Below are positions 9,025 through 18,260 of a DNA stretch of 64,000 nt, in pieces. Origin of the DNA: Parashewanella tropica (GTDB lineage: Bacteria; Pseudomonadota; Gammaproteobacteria; Enterobacterales; Shewanellaceae). The stretch spans positions 2,157,501 through 2,221,500 of the forward strand of contig NZ_CP037951.1 in assembly GCF_004358445.1 (NCBI RefSeq). Direction: 5' to 3'. The notes under the pieces are model-generated. The model was not told the origin of the DNA. It did not search any database and saw only the letters and a program-made list of their open reading frames with translations. The position numbers and the translations under genes were made by a program. How positions within the stretch are numbered: the first letter of the stretch is position 1; every line of letters begins with the position of its first letter.

Positions 9025-10009
9025 AGCTACCAACCTTGCGCCTAGCATGAAAATTGATATAGATTAGGCAAAGCAACAATAATAAAGCTCCAGCGTTATG
9101 TGACACTGCTACACCAATAGGTAACTGAAACAATACGTTCATTACACCTAAACTTATTTGCAATAAAAGTAGCCCTATTAACCAATAACCACTTCTCCTT
9201 AATGGTGCTTTAGATTGAGCCCAAAGCCTAAATGCTAACGTTGCTAGAATAACAGCCGTCACCATTGCCCAAATCCGATGACAAGCATGTATCGTCATCC
9301 GCGCATTAGCATTCAGAACGCCAAATTCATAGCTGTTGTGAATCCCCTGCCAGACTGAAAATGCTTGCCCGAAGTTCAGGTGATTACTCCAGTCACCTTG
9401 ACATATCGGTAACGACGTACAGGCTAGTGCCGCGTAATTAGTGGACGTCCACCCACCTAACATTATTTGAATTATCAGTGCAGCAAGCGCCAAAACAGCA
9501 TGAAACCTTATGCCTATTGAACATCTATTACCTTCGGCTGGTGGTTTACTCGTAAAATTAAGATATATGAGCCACAGTATGGAGATAACGCAATAGCCGC
9601 CAATTAAATGAGACATGACTACAATAGGCATAAGTTTCATCGTCACTGTCCACATACCTAATGCAGCCTGAAACACAATAACGGCAAATAAGCCCACGGC
9701 TAGATACCGTAGAGTTAGCCTTTTAAAAAATGATTGGAGTAAAATCAATACAACCAATAAACCAAGAGTGCCGGCAAGATAACGATGGATCATTTCAAGC
9801 CATGCTTTTTTAGGCTGAACCGTATCGCCTTGAAATGAGCTATTTGGATTTTTCTGTAATTGCTGCTGAGTTGGAACGGTATAATGACCATAACATTGCG
9901 GCCAATCAGGGCAACTTAAACCAGCATTCGATAAACGAGTGTACGCCCCCATCAGAATCACAACAAAAGCCAGTATGATTGCACTACCTATGAGTAATTT
10001 AGACTTCAT
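9017..10009 (-). CDS. ctaA: Heme A synthase
   Basis: 330 residues, COX15/CtaA family, with eight hydrophobic segments in two homologous halves. It oxidises the C8 methyl group of heme O to give heme A. Conserved features include [19 protein letters not shown] in the first extracytoplasmic loop, EMIHRYLAG and a later CHRIWAM (heme-ligand His residues), and SLPICQGDW with the second loop Cys. The ATG at 10009 overlaps the TGA of the upstream gene (TGATG), suggesting translational coupling. Confidence 0.95.
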   Translation of the reverse strand: MKSKLLIGSAIILAFVVILMGAYTRLSNAGLSCPDWPQCYGHYTVPTQQQLQKNPNSSFQGDTVQPKKAWLEMIHRYLAGTLGLLVVLILLQSFFKRLTLRYLAVGLFAVIVFQAALGMWTVTMKLMPIVVMSHLIGGYCVISILWLIYLNFTSKPPAEGNRCSIGIRFHAVLALAALIIQIMLGGWTSTNYAALACTSLPICQGDWSNHLNFGQAFSVWQGIHNSYEFGVLNANARMTIHACHRIWAMVTAVILATLAFRLWAQSKAPLRRSGYWLIGLLLLQISLGVMNVLFQLPIGVAVSHNAGALLLLLCLIYINFHARRKVGSYE

Positions 10010-10542
10010 CACCCCACCTTCGACAATTTAAGTAGGGTTTTCATATCTGTCAGTAAATGCCGCGCCTGTAGTAGGCTTGCTCGTTCATTTGTCACTGTTG
10101 GGTACCTTAATACCCATTTGCCAAGTGGGTCGACAATAACGAACAGATCATCAGCCAGAGCGGTCGCCAATGCCGAGTTAGGTTTCAGAACCTTAGCATT
10201 AAGGTGTTTTATCTGCTTAAGGTTATTGGTTATTAACACTGGTTTTACCCTATTTTGATCTTTACCTAACGCAATAACCGTGCGCTGCAATATGGATATC
10301 TGCTGTTTACATAACCATGTGCACTGCCTAGGAACTTGGAAGAGCACTTGCCAATGATGAGGTACGGGATTATCTATTTTTAAGGCCTGATAACTCAACT
10401 TGACCGGAAGCAAATCACCTAAGTTAGTAGCACCAGCACTATACCAATGCATATTCAGAAATAATTTACCTAACAAAACTGGAGCGATAAAAACGAAAAC
10501 CAAGCACATTAGAACTTGATGGTTACTTAATCTTGTCACCAT
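10009..10542 (-). CDS. Uncharacterised membrane-anchored protein of the oxidase operon
   Basis: 177 residues, with one N-terminal membrane segment (about 10-30) and a periplasmic domain. The domain has a CTWLCKQQI Cys-x3-Cys-like pair (about residues 74-78) and an ADDLFVIVDPLGKWVLRYP strand, both reminiscent of thioredoxin/SCO folds. A gene of this type sits between SURF1 and ctaA in many gammaproteobacterial cox operons. A role in oxidase assembly or in redox/copper handling is inference. It overlaps the end of the SURF1 gene by 20 bases and has AAAGGA upstream. Confidence 0.7.
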   Translation of the reverse strand: MVTRLSNHQVLMCLVFVFIAPVLLGKLFLNMHWYSAGATNLGDLLPVKLSYQALKIDNPVPHHWQVLFQVPRQCTWLCKQQISILQRTVIALGKDQNRVKPVLITNNLKQIKHLNAKVLKPNSALATALADDLFVIVDPLGKWVLRYPTVTNERASLLQARHLLTDMKTLLKLSKVG

Positions 10543-11308
10543 CTAACCGATTCCTTTTAAAAATACTAAACAAACCAATTACTGCCAAAGTTGTTGCCAT
10601 GGCAAACCACTGCACCGCGTACCCGTAATTTTTTGAAGATGGCATGGCCAATTTATGTATTCTTTTTATTAATAAACGGCCATCAACACTGTGAACCGCT
10701 TGTTTTGCTTGTACTGCAATGCCAAGTACCGAGTGGCCTAGGAAAAGGCTAAGTTCTTTATAGTTCATGTTTTGGATGCGAACTTCTTTGCCTATTTCAG
10801 GTAACAATTTGCTACTAAATGGGTTTTTGTCTGTGTGATACAAAGTCCCTACTACTTTCATTTTTCGCTCTATTGGTTTCACTTCTGGTAGATTATTTCT
10901 CTCAGCAAAAGCCGCAATAAAACCTAGATCAACTAACACCCATGGTAAATTAGGCTGATATTGCATAACCTGATAAACCTCGTAACCGACCTGTTGACCC
11001 ATGATTTGATTGTCTAAATAGAGTAGTGGCTTAGATACAGGAGCTAATGTTAAGTGTGTCTGGTAACCAGTCAGTTCCGCTACTTTATGTGTATTTTCGA
11101 TTTGCGAGTAACTTAATTGGTGTTGACTTCTGCTTCTAAGGTTCTGTTCAAATCGTTGATTTTGGTCTCCCCTTTTTAGCTGCCAAAATCCTAGGCTAAC
11201 TAGCAAGATAAATAACGCCACAAATAGAATTAAGCCCAGCAATTTCTTACTGTTCGATTTTTTAAACGTGTTCAGTGTTACTGATGTTATTAATTGCTTA
11301 AAGTACAT
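10523..11308 (-). CDS. SURF1-family cytochrome oxidase assembly protein
   Basis: About 261 residues from the ATG at 11308, which overlaps the coxC end by 11 bases; the frame is open to an ATG at 11347. It has two membrane segments (after KKLLGLILFVALFILLVSLGFWQLKRG and near the end, FAMATTLAVIGLFSIF) bracketing a periplasmic domain. The SURF1 signature GFWQLKRGDQNQRF, LLYLDNQIMGQQVGYEV and VLVDLGFIAA are visible. SURF1 aids heme A insertion into subunit I. Confidence 0.88.
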   Translation of the reverse strand: MYFKQLITSVTLNTFKKSNSKKLLGLILFVALFILLVSLGFWQLKRGDQNQRFEQNLRSRSQHQLSYSQIENTHKVAELTGYQTHLTLAPVSKPLLYLDNQIMGQQVGYEVYQVMQYQPNLPWVLVDLGFIAAFAERNNLPEVKPIERKMKVVGTLYHTDKNPFSSKLLPEIGKEVRIQNMNYKELSLFLGHSVLGIAVQAKQAVHSVDGRLLIKRIHKLAMPSSKNYGYAVQWFAMATTLAVIGLFSIFKRNRLDGDKIK

Positions 11309-12170
11309 ATACAAACACGAATAAACACAGCCAAACAACATCGACAAAATGCCAATACCAACTCCCCGCCTGAAATGCGAAATGCTTCTTAGGCGTAAAG
11401 TGTCCTTTTAATACTCGACAAAACAACACGATTAAAAATATAGTCCCGAGAGTGACATGTAAACCGTGAAATCCAGTCAGCATAAAGAAGGTATTACCAT
11501 AAACCCCTGATTGGAGTGTTAACCCCATTTGGGTATAGGCGTGATGGTATTCTTTAGCTTGAAAAAACAAAAAGCACAGCCCTAGTAAAATGGTTAAGCC
11601 TAAACACACAGCTAGCGGCTTGCGTTTGTTATTTTCCAAACTGATATGCGCAAAATGCAAAGTGACTGATGAGGTTAATAAGATCACAGTATTCACCAAA
11701 GGCACCCCTAACCATTCCATAGCTTGGGTTTTCTCTCCCTTTGGAGTAACAATTAACGGCCAATGAGCTTGAAAATGAGGCCATAAAACTTGGTGTGTAG
11801 AACCACCATCATGTCCACCGAGCCAAGGAACCGAAAATACTCTTACAAAAAACAAAGCACCAAAGAAAGCACCAAAAAACATGACTTCTGAAAAAATAAA
11901 CCAGCTCATCCCCTGACGAAATGAAATATCCATCTGCCTTGAATACAAACCGGACATAGATTCTGAGATTACATTACGAAACCAACCAACGATCATGAAG
12001 AGAATCGTGGCAACACCAGCCATTAATAAATACAGACCATGAGTGGCCTGCCCTTTATTTAACTCCATCACAAAATTGCCCGCGCCAAAAGCAATACAAA
12101 ACAAACCAATAGCACCAATAATTGGCCACTGACTTTGTTCTGGCACATAATATTTTGCATACGAGTTCAT
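11298..12170 (-). CDS. coxC: Cytochrome c oxidase subunit III
   Basis: 290 residues from the ATG at 12170, chosen because GGAG lies six bases upstream; the frame extends four codons further. Seven hydrophobic segments of COX3 are seen, with conserved FRQGMSWFIFSEVMFFGAFFGALFF, ITLHFAH-like VTLHFAHISLE, and FQAGSWYWHFVDVVWLCLF at the end. It is an integral membrane subunit stabilising the catalytic core, encoded after ctaG as in related operons. Confidence 0.95.
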   Translation of the reverse strand: MNSYAKYYVPEQSQWPIIGAIGLFCIAFGAGNFVMELNKGQATHGLYLLMAGVATILFMIVGWFRNVISESMSGLYSRQMDISFRQGMSWFIFSEVMFFGAFFGALFFVRVFSVPWLGGHDGGSTHQVLWPHFQAHWPLIVTPKGEKTQAMEWLGVPLVNTVILLTSSVTLHFAHISLENNKRKPLAVCLGLTILLGLCFLFFQAKEYHHAYTQMGLTLQSGVYGNTFFMLTGFHGLHVTLGTIFLIVLFCRVLKGHFTPKKHFAFQAGSWYWHFVDVVWLCLFVFVYVL

Positions 12171-12188
12171 TGCAGTCTCCATAGGTAA

Positions 12189-12767
12189 TTAGCTTTCTAC
12201 TTGTTTGGCAACTTCAGGGTGAGCCTCTAAAACAGCTTTAGTGACGTCGTACAAGGTGTAGGACAAAGTTATGGTATGTATGTCCTTAGGTAGCGCTGGG
12301 TCAATAAAAAAAACGACGGGTAAATCTGCGCTTGTTTGAGCTTTCAGTGGTTGTTGAGTAAAACAAAAACATTCGGTTTTATGAAAATACAGCGTCCCTT
12401 GACCGGGTGATATCGAAGGAATGGCTTGTGACACAATCAAATGATGTGAATTATTCCGCGCGTAGAACTTTGCATGAGCTAACTCACCGGGATGAACAGT
12501 CACTTCTTTAGTTATTGCTCCAAAATCATAAGGTAGTCCAGGATGAATTTGAGTCACAAATTCAACTTTAATATTGCGACTTTTATCGACCACTAGTTCT
12601 TTTTTATATTTTTCTGGAATGTTTGAAGAGTGACCATTTATACCGAGCTGTTTACACATGACGTTATAGAGAGGTACTAAAGCAAATCCAAATCCAAACA
12701 TACCAATACAGCCGAAAATTAAGTAAATCATCAGCTTTTTATTCTTGGACATGGGTTGTTGACTCAT
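12189..12767 (-). CDS. ctaG: Cytochrome c oxidase assembly protein CtaG/Cox11
   Basis: 192 residues, one N-terminal membrane anchor and a periplasmic immunoglobulin-like domain. It delivers copper to the CuB site of subunit I. The copper-binding CFCF motif (residues 133-136, TECFCFTQQPL) and the upstream conserved Cys38 (YNVMCKQ) are intact. The ATG overlaps the coxA stop (TAATG), which indicates tight coupling. Confidence 0.95.
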   Translation of the reverse strand: MSQQPMSKNKKLMIYLIFGCIGMFGFGFALVPLYNVMCKQLGINGHSSNIPEKYKKELVVDKSRNIKVEFVTQIHPGLPYDFGAITKEVTVHPGELAHAKFYARNNSHHLIVSQAIPSISPGQGTLYFHKTECFCFTQQPLKAQTSADLPVVFFIDPALPKDIHTITLSYTLYDVTKAVLEAHPEVAKQVES

Positions 12768-14371
12768 TATTCAACCTCTGGCGGTGTTGAAAATGAGTGA
12801 TATGGTGGCGGACTAGGCAATGTCCACTCCAATCCTTCAGCTCCATCCCAAGGTTTAGCTGGTGCTTTCTCACCTCCTTTAATGCATTTGATCACTAATG
12901 CTAAAAACAATAATTGCGATAACCCGAAAGTAAAACCACCGATAGAAACCACTTTATTCAAATTCGCGAACTGCAATGCATAATCAGGGATACGCCTTGG
13001 CATACCAGCTAGACCCAAAAAGTGCATTGGAAAAAATAACACATTCACAGATATCACAGAACACCAAAAGTGCCATTTGGCTAATGTGAAGTTATACATG
13101 TGTCCAGTCCATTTCGGTAACCAATAATACGCAGCGGCCATAATCGCGAATACCGCACCAGTCACTAATACGTAATGAAAATGAGCGACGACAAAATAGG
13201 TATTATGATATTGGAAATCCGCAGGCGTAATCGCCAACATCAAACCAGAGAACCCACCAATGGTAAATAGAATGACAAACGCAATAGCGAACAACATTGG
13301 AGGTTCAAACGATAGTGAGCCCCGCCACATGGTTGCTACCCAGTTAAACACTTTTACACCTGTGGGAACCGCGATAATCATGGTGCAATACATAAAGAAG
13401 AGTTCTGACACCAATGGCATACCTGTAGTAAACATGTGATGCCCCCACACGATAAATGACAGCAATGCGATACTTCCTGTGGCATAAACCATTGATGAAT
13501 AACCAAACAATTTCTTTCTACTGAATGCAGGAATGATGGAAGAAATGATCCCAAAAGCAGGCAGAATCATAATATAAACTTCAGGATGACCAAAAAACCA
13601 AAAGATGTGCTGAAACATTACAGGATCGCCACCACCAGCAGCATCAAAAAAACTGGTCCCAAAAAACTTATCTGTTAGCACCATGGTAACAACACCAGCC
13701 AATACGGGCATTACTGCTATCAATAAAAATGCGGTAATCAGCCAAGTCCATACAAAAAGTGGTAACTTCATCCACTTCATACCCGGTGCACGAAGGTTAA
13801 AGATAGTTACAATGACATTCATTGCGCCCATGATTGAGCTAATACCCATAATGTGAATAGAAAAAACAAATAAAGCGGTACTATCACTACTGTAATGGGT
13901 GGATAGCGGTGCGTAAAAAGTCCATCCGAAATTTGGGCCACCACCAGGCATGAACAAGGTGCTAATTAAAATGGCAAAGGCAAACGGTAATATCCAAAAG
14001 CTCCAATTATTCATTCTTGGTAGCGCCATATCAGGTGCGCCGATCATCATTGGAATAAGCCAGTTCGCTAAACCAGTAAATGCTGGCATTACCGCACCAA
14101 ATACCATTATCAGTCCATGTACAGTGGTCATCTGATTAAATAAATTTGGGTCTAAGATGACTTTGCCTGGTTCGAAGAGCTCAACTCTGATCAGCATTGC
14201 CATGCAGCCGCCAATCAAAAACATAATAAAGCTAAACCATAAATATAAAGTGCCAATATCCTTATGATTAGTCGTTTTTAACCAACGCATGATTCCTTTT
14301 GGAGGTTGATGGTGATGTTCATGGCTGGTCGAGTTAATAGTGGTGGACATCTCTGGATTCAATGTTGTCAT
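12767..14371 (-). CDS. coxA: Cytochrome c oxidase subunit I
   Basis: 534 residues with twelve transmembrane segments. This is the catalytic heme-copper subunit that reduces O2 and pumps protons. Heme and CuB ligands are visible: the first heme a His in MTTVHGLIM, the CuB/Tyr cross-link block FWFFGHPEVYIMILP, the His pair in WGHHMFTTGM, and heme a3/a His residues in AHFHYVLV. AAGGAT precedes the ATG. Glu in GHPEVY marks an A-type (A1) oxidase. Confidence 0.97.
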   Translation of the reverse strand: MTTLNPEMSTTINSTSHEHHHQPPKGIMRWLKTTNHKDIGTLYLWFSFIMFLIGGCMAMLIRVELFEPGKVILDPNLFNQMTTVHGLIMVFGAVMPAFTGLANWLIPMMIGAPDMALPRMNNWSFWILPFAFAILISTLFMPGGGPNFGWTFYAPLSTHYSSDSTALFVFSIHIMGISSIMGAMNVIVTIFNLRAPGMKWMKLPLFVWTWLITAFLLIAVMPVLAGVVTMVLTDKFFGTSFFDAAGGGDPVMFQHIFWFFGHPEVYIMILPAFGIISSIIPAFSRKKLFGYSSMVYATGSIALLSFIVWGHHMFTTGMPLVSELFFMYCTMIIAVPTGVKVFNWVATMWRGSLSFEPPMLFAIAFVILFTIGGFSGLMLAITPADFQYHNTYFVVAHFHYVLVTGAVFAIMAAAYYWLPKWTGHMYNFTLAKWHFWCSVISVNVLFFPMHFLGLAGMPRRIPDYALQFANLNKVVSIGGFTFGLSQLLFLALVIKCIKGGEKAPAKPWDGAEGLEWTLPSPPPYHSFSTPPEVE

Positions 14372-14380
14372 GGATTATCC

Positions 14381-15508
14381 TTATTGCTGAACCTTATGAA
14401 CATCGGCAGCTTGAACAGCATCACCCATGTTATTGCCCCAAGAGTTACGCTCGTAGGTTATGGCTGCGGCGATTTCTTCATCTGTTAGTTGCTTACCAAA
14501 TGCCTGCATTGCCGTTCCTGGACGACCAAACTTCACCGTATGAATGTGATCATGAACAGGACCTGTTGCGGTTTTACTGCCTTTAAGCGCTGGAAACACA
14601 CCTTGCAGCCCCATGCCATTTGGTTGATGGCAGACAGCACAATGAGCGAGATAAACACTCTGCCCCTTTTTCATCAACTCTTCTTTAGATAATGTTTTAG
14701 AGAGTGAAGCTTGGGCTGATTGAGCGGCCAGTAGCTTGGCCTGTTGCTGATTTTTAAGCCACTTGTCAAAATCTTTACCTGTCACTGCTTTTACTACAAT
14801 CGGCATAAAACCATGACCTTTACCACATAATTGAGCGCATTGTCCTCGATACACTCCAGCTTTATCTATACGAGTCCAAGCCTCATTAATAAAACCAGGA
14901 TTGGCATCCTTTTGGATGGCAAATGCTGGTACAAACCAAGAATGAATAACGTCTTCTGAAGTGATTAAAAAACGAATTTTGCGATGGATAGGCAAAACTA
15001 GAGGCTTATCTACTTCAAGCAAGTAATTAGCATCTTTTGGTTGTTGATTATCTATCTGCTTTTGAGAGGTTTTTAAGATGCTATAAAAGCCAACGCCCTT
15101 ATTAAAGTAATCATAATGCCACTTCCATTGTGACGCTGTTATCTTGACGGTTAGCGCGGCATCTTTAGTATCATCCATTCTAATTAATGTGCCTGTTGCT
15201 GGAACTGCCATCGCAACCAAAATCAGAAATGGAATGATTGTCCATGCCAATTCAACTTTCGCGCTTTCATGAAAGTTTGCGGCTTGATGGCCATTGGATT
15301 TACGATGCCGAAACATGGAATAAATCATGGCACCAAAAACACCGAACCCAATGATGCAGCAGATGTAAAATATGGTCATGTGAAGATGATAGATATCATG
15401 ACTGATCCCAGTAACACCTTCCGTCATATTAAGTTGCCCCGCTTCCACAAAATATGGAAATAAAAGCAGGCAAACTAAAGCTAAAAACCTTTTTGAATTT
15501 GAATACAC
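14381..15508 (-). CDS. coxB: Cytochrome c oxidase subunit II with fused cytochrome c domain
   Basis: 375 residues from a GTG at 15508, chosen because AGGAG lies seven bases upstream and the product then opens with a signal peptide; the frame extends to a TTG at 15565. Order of parts: signal peptide, two transmembrane segments (COX2_TM), cupredoxin domain with CuA ligands in YRGQCAQLCGKGHGFMP, and a C-terminal class I cytochrome c domain with CAVCH and an axial-Met region (PGTAMQAF). The fusion makes this a caa3-type enzyme. It is the first gene of the cox operon. Confidence 0.95.
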   Translation of the reverse strand: MYSNSKRFLALVCLLLFPYFVEAGQLNMTEGVTGISHDIYHLHMTIFYICCIIGFGVFGAMIYSMFRHRKSNGHQAANFHESAKVELAWTIIPFLILVAMAVPATGTLIRMDDTKDAALTVKITASQWKWHYDYFNKGVGFYSILKTSQKQIDNQQPKDANYLLEVDKPLVLPIHRKIRFLITSEDVIHSWFVPAFAIQKDANPGFINEAWTRIDKAGVYRGQCAQLCGKGHGFMPIVVKAVTGKDFDKWLKNQQQAKLLAAQSAQASLSKTLSKEELMKKGQSVYLAHCAVCHQPNGMGLQGVFPALKGSKTATGPVHDHIHTVKFGRPGTAMQAFGKQLTDEEIAAAITYERNSWGNNMGDAVQAADVHKVQQ

Positions 15509-15802
15509 CCAACGACTCCTAAAGTAATCACTTAACGCTGCTGGACGGTTAATCTCCCTACCCAAAAGTCCTGAATTGATATGTTCAATGTCTGAATTGA
15601 AACAGGTAAAGACAGTTTGAACGAAAGGATGACTTTCTAGCTATCTGAAAGATTTTTAATTCTTATCGACTAAAAAGCACCGAATGGTGTGGAAGATTAC
15701 TTGACTTAACTCAAACTTCCTAAAAGAAAATCCTTTTATTAACAAGGATTAATGATGGTCAACAAACTGTGAATACTTGGTGAAAATAATTTAAACAGAG
15801 GT

Positions 15803-15828
15803 ATAAAAAAGCCCTGTATTTACAGGGC
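15803..15828 (-). terminator. Rho-independent terminator after asmA
   Basis: Read on the minus strand, an eight-base stem GCCCTGTA/TACAGGGC with a two-base loop is followed by TTTTTT. It lies 23 bases beyond the asmA stop and separates asmA from the cox promoter region. The remaining 15509-15802 has no gene and probably holds the cox promoter. Confidence 0.85.
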
Positions 15829-15850
15829 ATTAGTCATTGGTTATATCAAT

Positions 15851-17695
15851 TTAGAAGCCAAGCTGTTCAAATAATTTCTTTTTAAACTTTTCTTTTTCTC
15901 TATTCAACTCTTGCTTTAAAACGGCTTCAGTATCTAATTTAAACTTAGGATTAGCTAAAGTACCAGTTACTAAGAACGGAATATCTCTACCTCTAAGTTG
16001 ATTCCAGCCTGATTTATTTCTTTTACTTTCAGTAACATTTACTGTGAGTTTATAAACTAAATTATCCGTCAATAAAGAAGCAGTCCCATTGCCTTTAACC
16101 TTTAAAGCTGGTGAAGATAAGGTTGTATTAGTTATCCTCATAACGCCGTTATTAATGGCAAACTCTGTACCTAACTTTGCAAAAAGTGTTTTATCAACTT
16201 GCGTCTCAGCTGGTGCAGCAGCTCCTTTCAGCTGATTCTCGAAATTAGATAGCATTTTTCCAATATCGACACCATGATAGGCACCATCTGTTACCGCAAA
16301 ACGGCCTTTAGCTGACAGCTTACGCTTTATGGAAGAAGGTGTTAGACCAATACCATTACCTGTGATAGATAAATTGGTTTCCCCTGAAATCTCTTCAGCA
16401 TCTAATGCATCTTTTAACAATGGCTGAAATTGGAATTTGGACAAGTTACCACTAAAGCCATAACGAGCAATTGGCTTTCTTGCGTCCAAACGAGCTTTAG
16501 CTTGGAGTCTGCCTTGATAAAGATCACTGGAAATATCTTTCACTGTTAATACAGAGTTAGTAATTTCTGTTATCAGCTGTAGGTTTTCGGCGTGAATGTT
16601 ATTCGCTTTAACACTCTTGATGTTCACTTGTACACTGCCATTGATTGAAGCTAGAGCTGAAAGGTCTGGCTCTTTCTCAGCACCTTGAGAAGTTTTAGCA
16701 GCAACATCGTCATTAACGCTCTCATTGGAACTTTGTTCAGCAGAGTCTTTTGGCAAATAAGGAGTAAGGTCTACATCACCTAAGTTGAAGCTGACATTTA
16801 CCTTTGGAACCCTCAAACCGTAGCTTGCATATACACTTCCGTTACCTTTGATGTCATTAACTTGTACATGGTTAACCTTTAACTTCGCTTTTTGTTCGTC
16901 AAGATTTACCGTTGCAGCTAACTTCAAGATGGCTTTTATGTGCCCTGTCGGCAAATCAGCACCATTTGCATTCAACTCAGTTTCAAAACTTTTCAAGTTT
17001 ATTGATTTAAAACTGGAAGCCACATTGATTACGCCTCTACCTGTAAGATTTGCATCCAGCTTAGGCTGCTTAATTTCGGCCTTAAGATTAAATGGTGAGT
17101 CTGTATCTAAACTAAACGAGGCCAGTTTAAAGTAATCTAACTTTACTGTTTGTTGTGATTGAATTTGTAAATTTTGTTGATGAATAATAATATTCTCAAT
17201 ATTCACACCCGCAATCTTTACTGAACCAAGATCGATATTTGTTTTTTCATCCTTTGCTTGTTCAGGCTTAGCCACTTCAGGTTTAGATTTTGTCGATTGA
17301 CCTTTTTGTTGCAACTTATTGAGATTCGATAGACCATTTTTATCCGTTAAAAGATTCAACGTCATACCTTTGAATTCCATCGCTTCAACTTCAATGTCTT
17401 TTGAAAGCAATGGCAATAAAGCGACATCAGCAACAACGTGGTCAATCCGTACCAATTCTTTTTTATTAAAACCTTTAGGGTTTTCAATGGCGAAACCATT
17501 AACTTCAATTCCAACTGAAGGGAAAAGTTTCCAACCTAAATCACCATCAATATTAGCTTTATAGCCAGTAGATTCTTCAATGGAAGAGATAATTTGAGGT
17601 TTTAGCTGGTTGATATTGAAGAACAGTGTGAGATATAAAACGAGCGCGGTTATGATAACGACAATGCCTATTGCCAATCCTTTTATCAATTTCAT
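15851..17695 (-). CDS. asmA: AsmA-family protein
   Basis: 614 residues: an N-terminal membrane segment (residues ~8-28), then a long, mostly beta-rich periplasmic region and the conserved C-terminal AsmA_2-like part (GRFAVTDGAYHGVDIGKMLSN; LRGRDIPFLVTGTLANPKFK). AsmA-like proteins (relatives of TamB and YhdP) act in the envelope, probably in phospholipid transport to the outer membrane. A low-complexity Ser/Glu/Lys stretch around residues 330-350 is a linker. Single-gene unit with its own terminator. Confidence 0.9.
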   Translation of the reverse strand: MKLIKGLAIGIVVIITALVLYLTLFFNINQLKPQIISSIEESTGYKANIDGDLGWKLFPSVGIEVNGFAIENPKGFNKKELVRIDHVVADVALLPLLSKDIEVEAMEFKGMTLNLLTDKNGLSNLNKLQQKGQSTKSKPEVAKPEQAKDEKTNIDLGSVKIAGVNIENIIIHQQNLQIQSQQTVKLDYFKLASFSLDTDSPFNLKAEIKQPKLDANLTGRGVINVASSFKSINLKSFETELNANGADLPTGHIKAILKLAATVNLDEQKAKLKVNHVQVNDIKGNGSVYASYGLRVPKVNVSFNLGDVDLTPYLPKDSAEQSSNESVNDDVAAKTSQGAEKEPDLSALASINGSVQVNIKSVKANNIHAENLQLITEITNSVLTVKDISSDLYQGRLQAKARLDARKPIARYGFSGNLSKFQFQPLLKDALDAEEISGETNLSITGNGIGLTPSSIKRKLSAKGRFAVTDGAYHGVDIGKMLSNFENQLKGAAAPAETQVDKTLFAKLGTEFAINNGVMRITNTTLSSPALKVKGNGTASLLTDNLVYKLTVNVTESKRNKSGWNQLRGRDIPFLVTGTLANPKFKLDTEAVLKQELNREKEKFKKKLFEQLGF

Positions 17696-17942
17696 CTTTA
17701 GAGTCCCATAAGAAAATTTTAGCTATTGTATACCTTGATAATGAAAATAGGATCACAATTTTAATATCAATTTTTGAACTCTTAATTATTATTTATTGAG
17801 CAATAGCCATAAAATTGTATAATTACTCTGCTGATGCTAATTAAAATTACCATAGTGTAATCCAAAGTGACGCTCAGTAAACCTTTTCACTTCATTTGAT
17901 TAACCCTTAGGTGAATCAATAATACTTGTACTCGAATAAATT

Positions 17943-18257
17943 ATGATGAATGAGAATTTGGATTTAGAAAAAGCCATTTCTGCACTCGATTCATATGGAC
18001 TTGAACAAAAACAATCGTCGGACTTAACTCAAGCCCGTAACAAAAAGCAAATGACGGCTTACCTTGAAACACTTGATTACAGCTTAAGAAGAATGAAACT
18101 GCTTCAAGAAGCCATTAACGAAATGGTAGCTACGGAAGAACATCGCTTATTGCAGCAAGAGCAGATTCAAACTTTTAAAACAAAAGTGATCAACCTCTCT
18201 CGCCAATACAACATCAGTTATGATGAAGTATTACAAATAATGGCAAGTAAAAGTTAG
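17943..18257 (+). CDS. Small coiled-coil protein of unknown function
   Basis: 104 residues, highly charged and predicted mostly helical; no signal peptide, membrane segment or cysteine. A heptad-like region (LRRMKLLQEAINEMVATEEHRLLQQ) suggests a coiled coil. The C-terminus (RQYNISYDEVLQIM) resembles a short helix of H-NS-like or other small regulators, but I do not recognise the family. It stands alone, converging on the TapT gene with only three bases between stops. Confidence 0.55.
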   Translation: MMNENLDLEKAISALDSYGLEQKQSSDLTQARNKKQMTAYLETLDYSLRRMKLLQEAINEMVATEEHRLLQQEQIQTFKTKVINLSRQYNISYDEVLQIMASKS

Positions 18258-18260
18258 AAT

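Noticed and set aside
13950-14692. Plus-strand frames opposite coxA and coxB
   Set aside because: They are shadows of strongly conserved minus-strand oxidase genes and have no family match or ribosome site.
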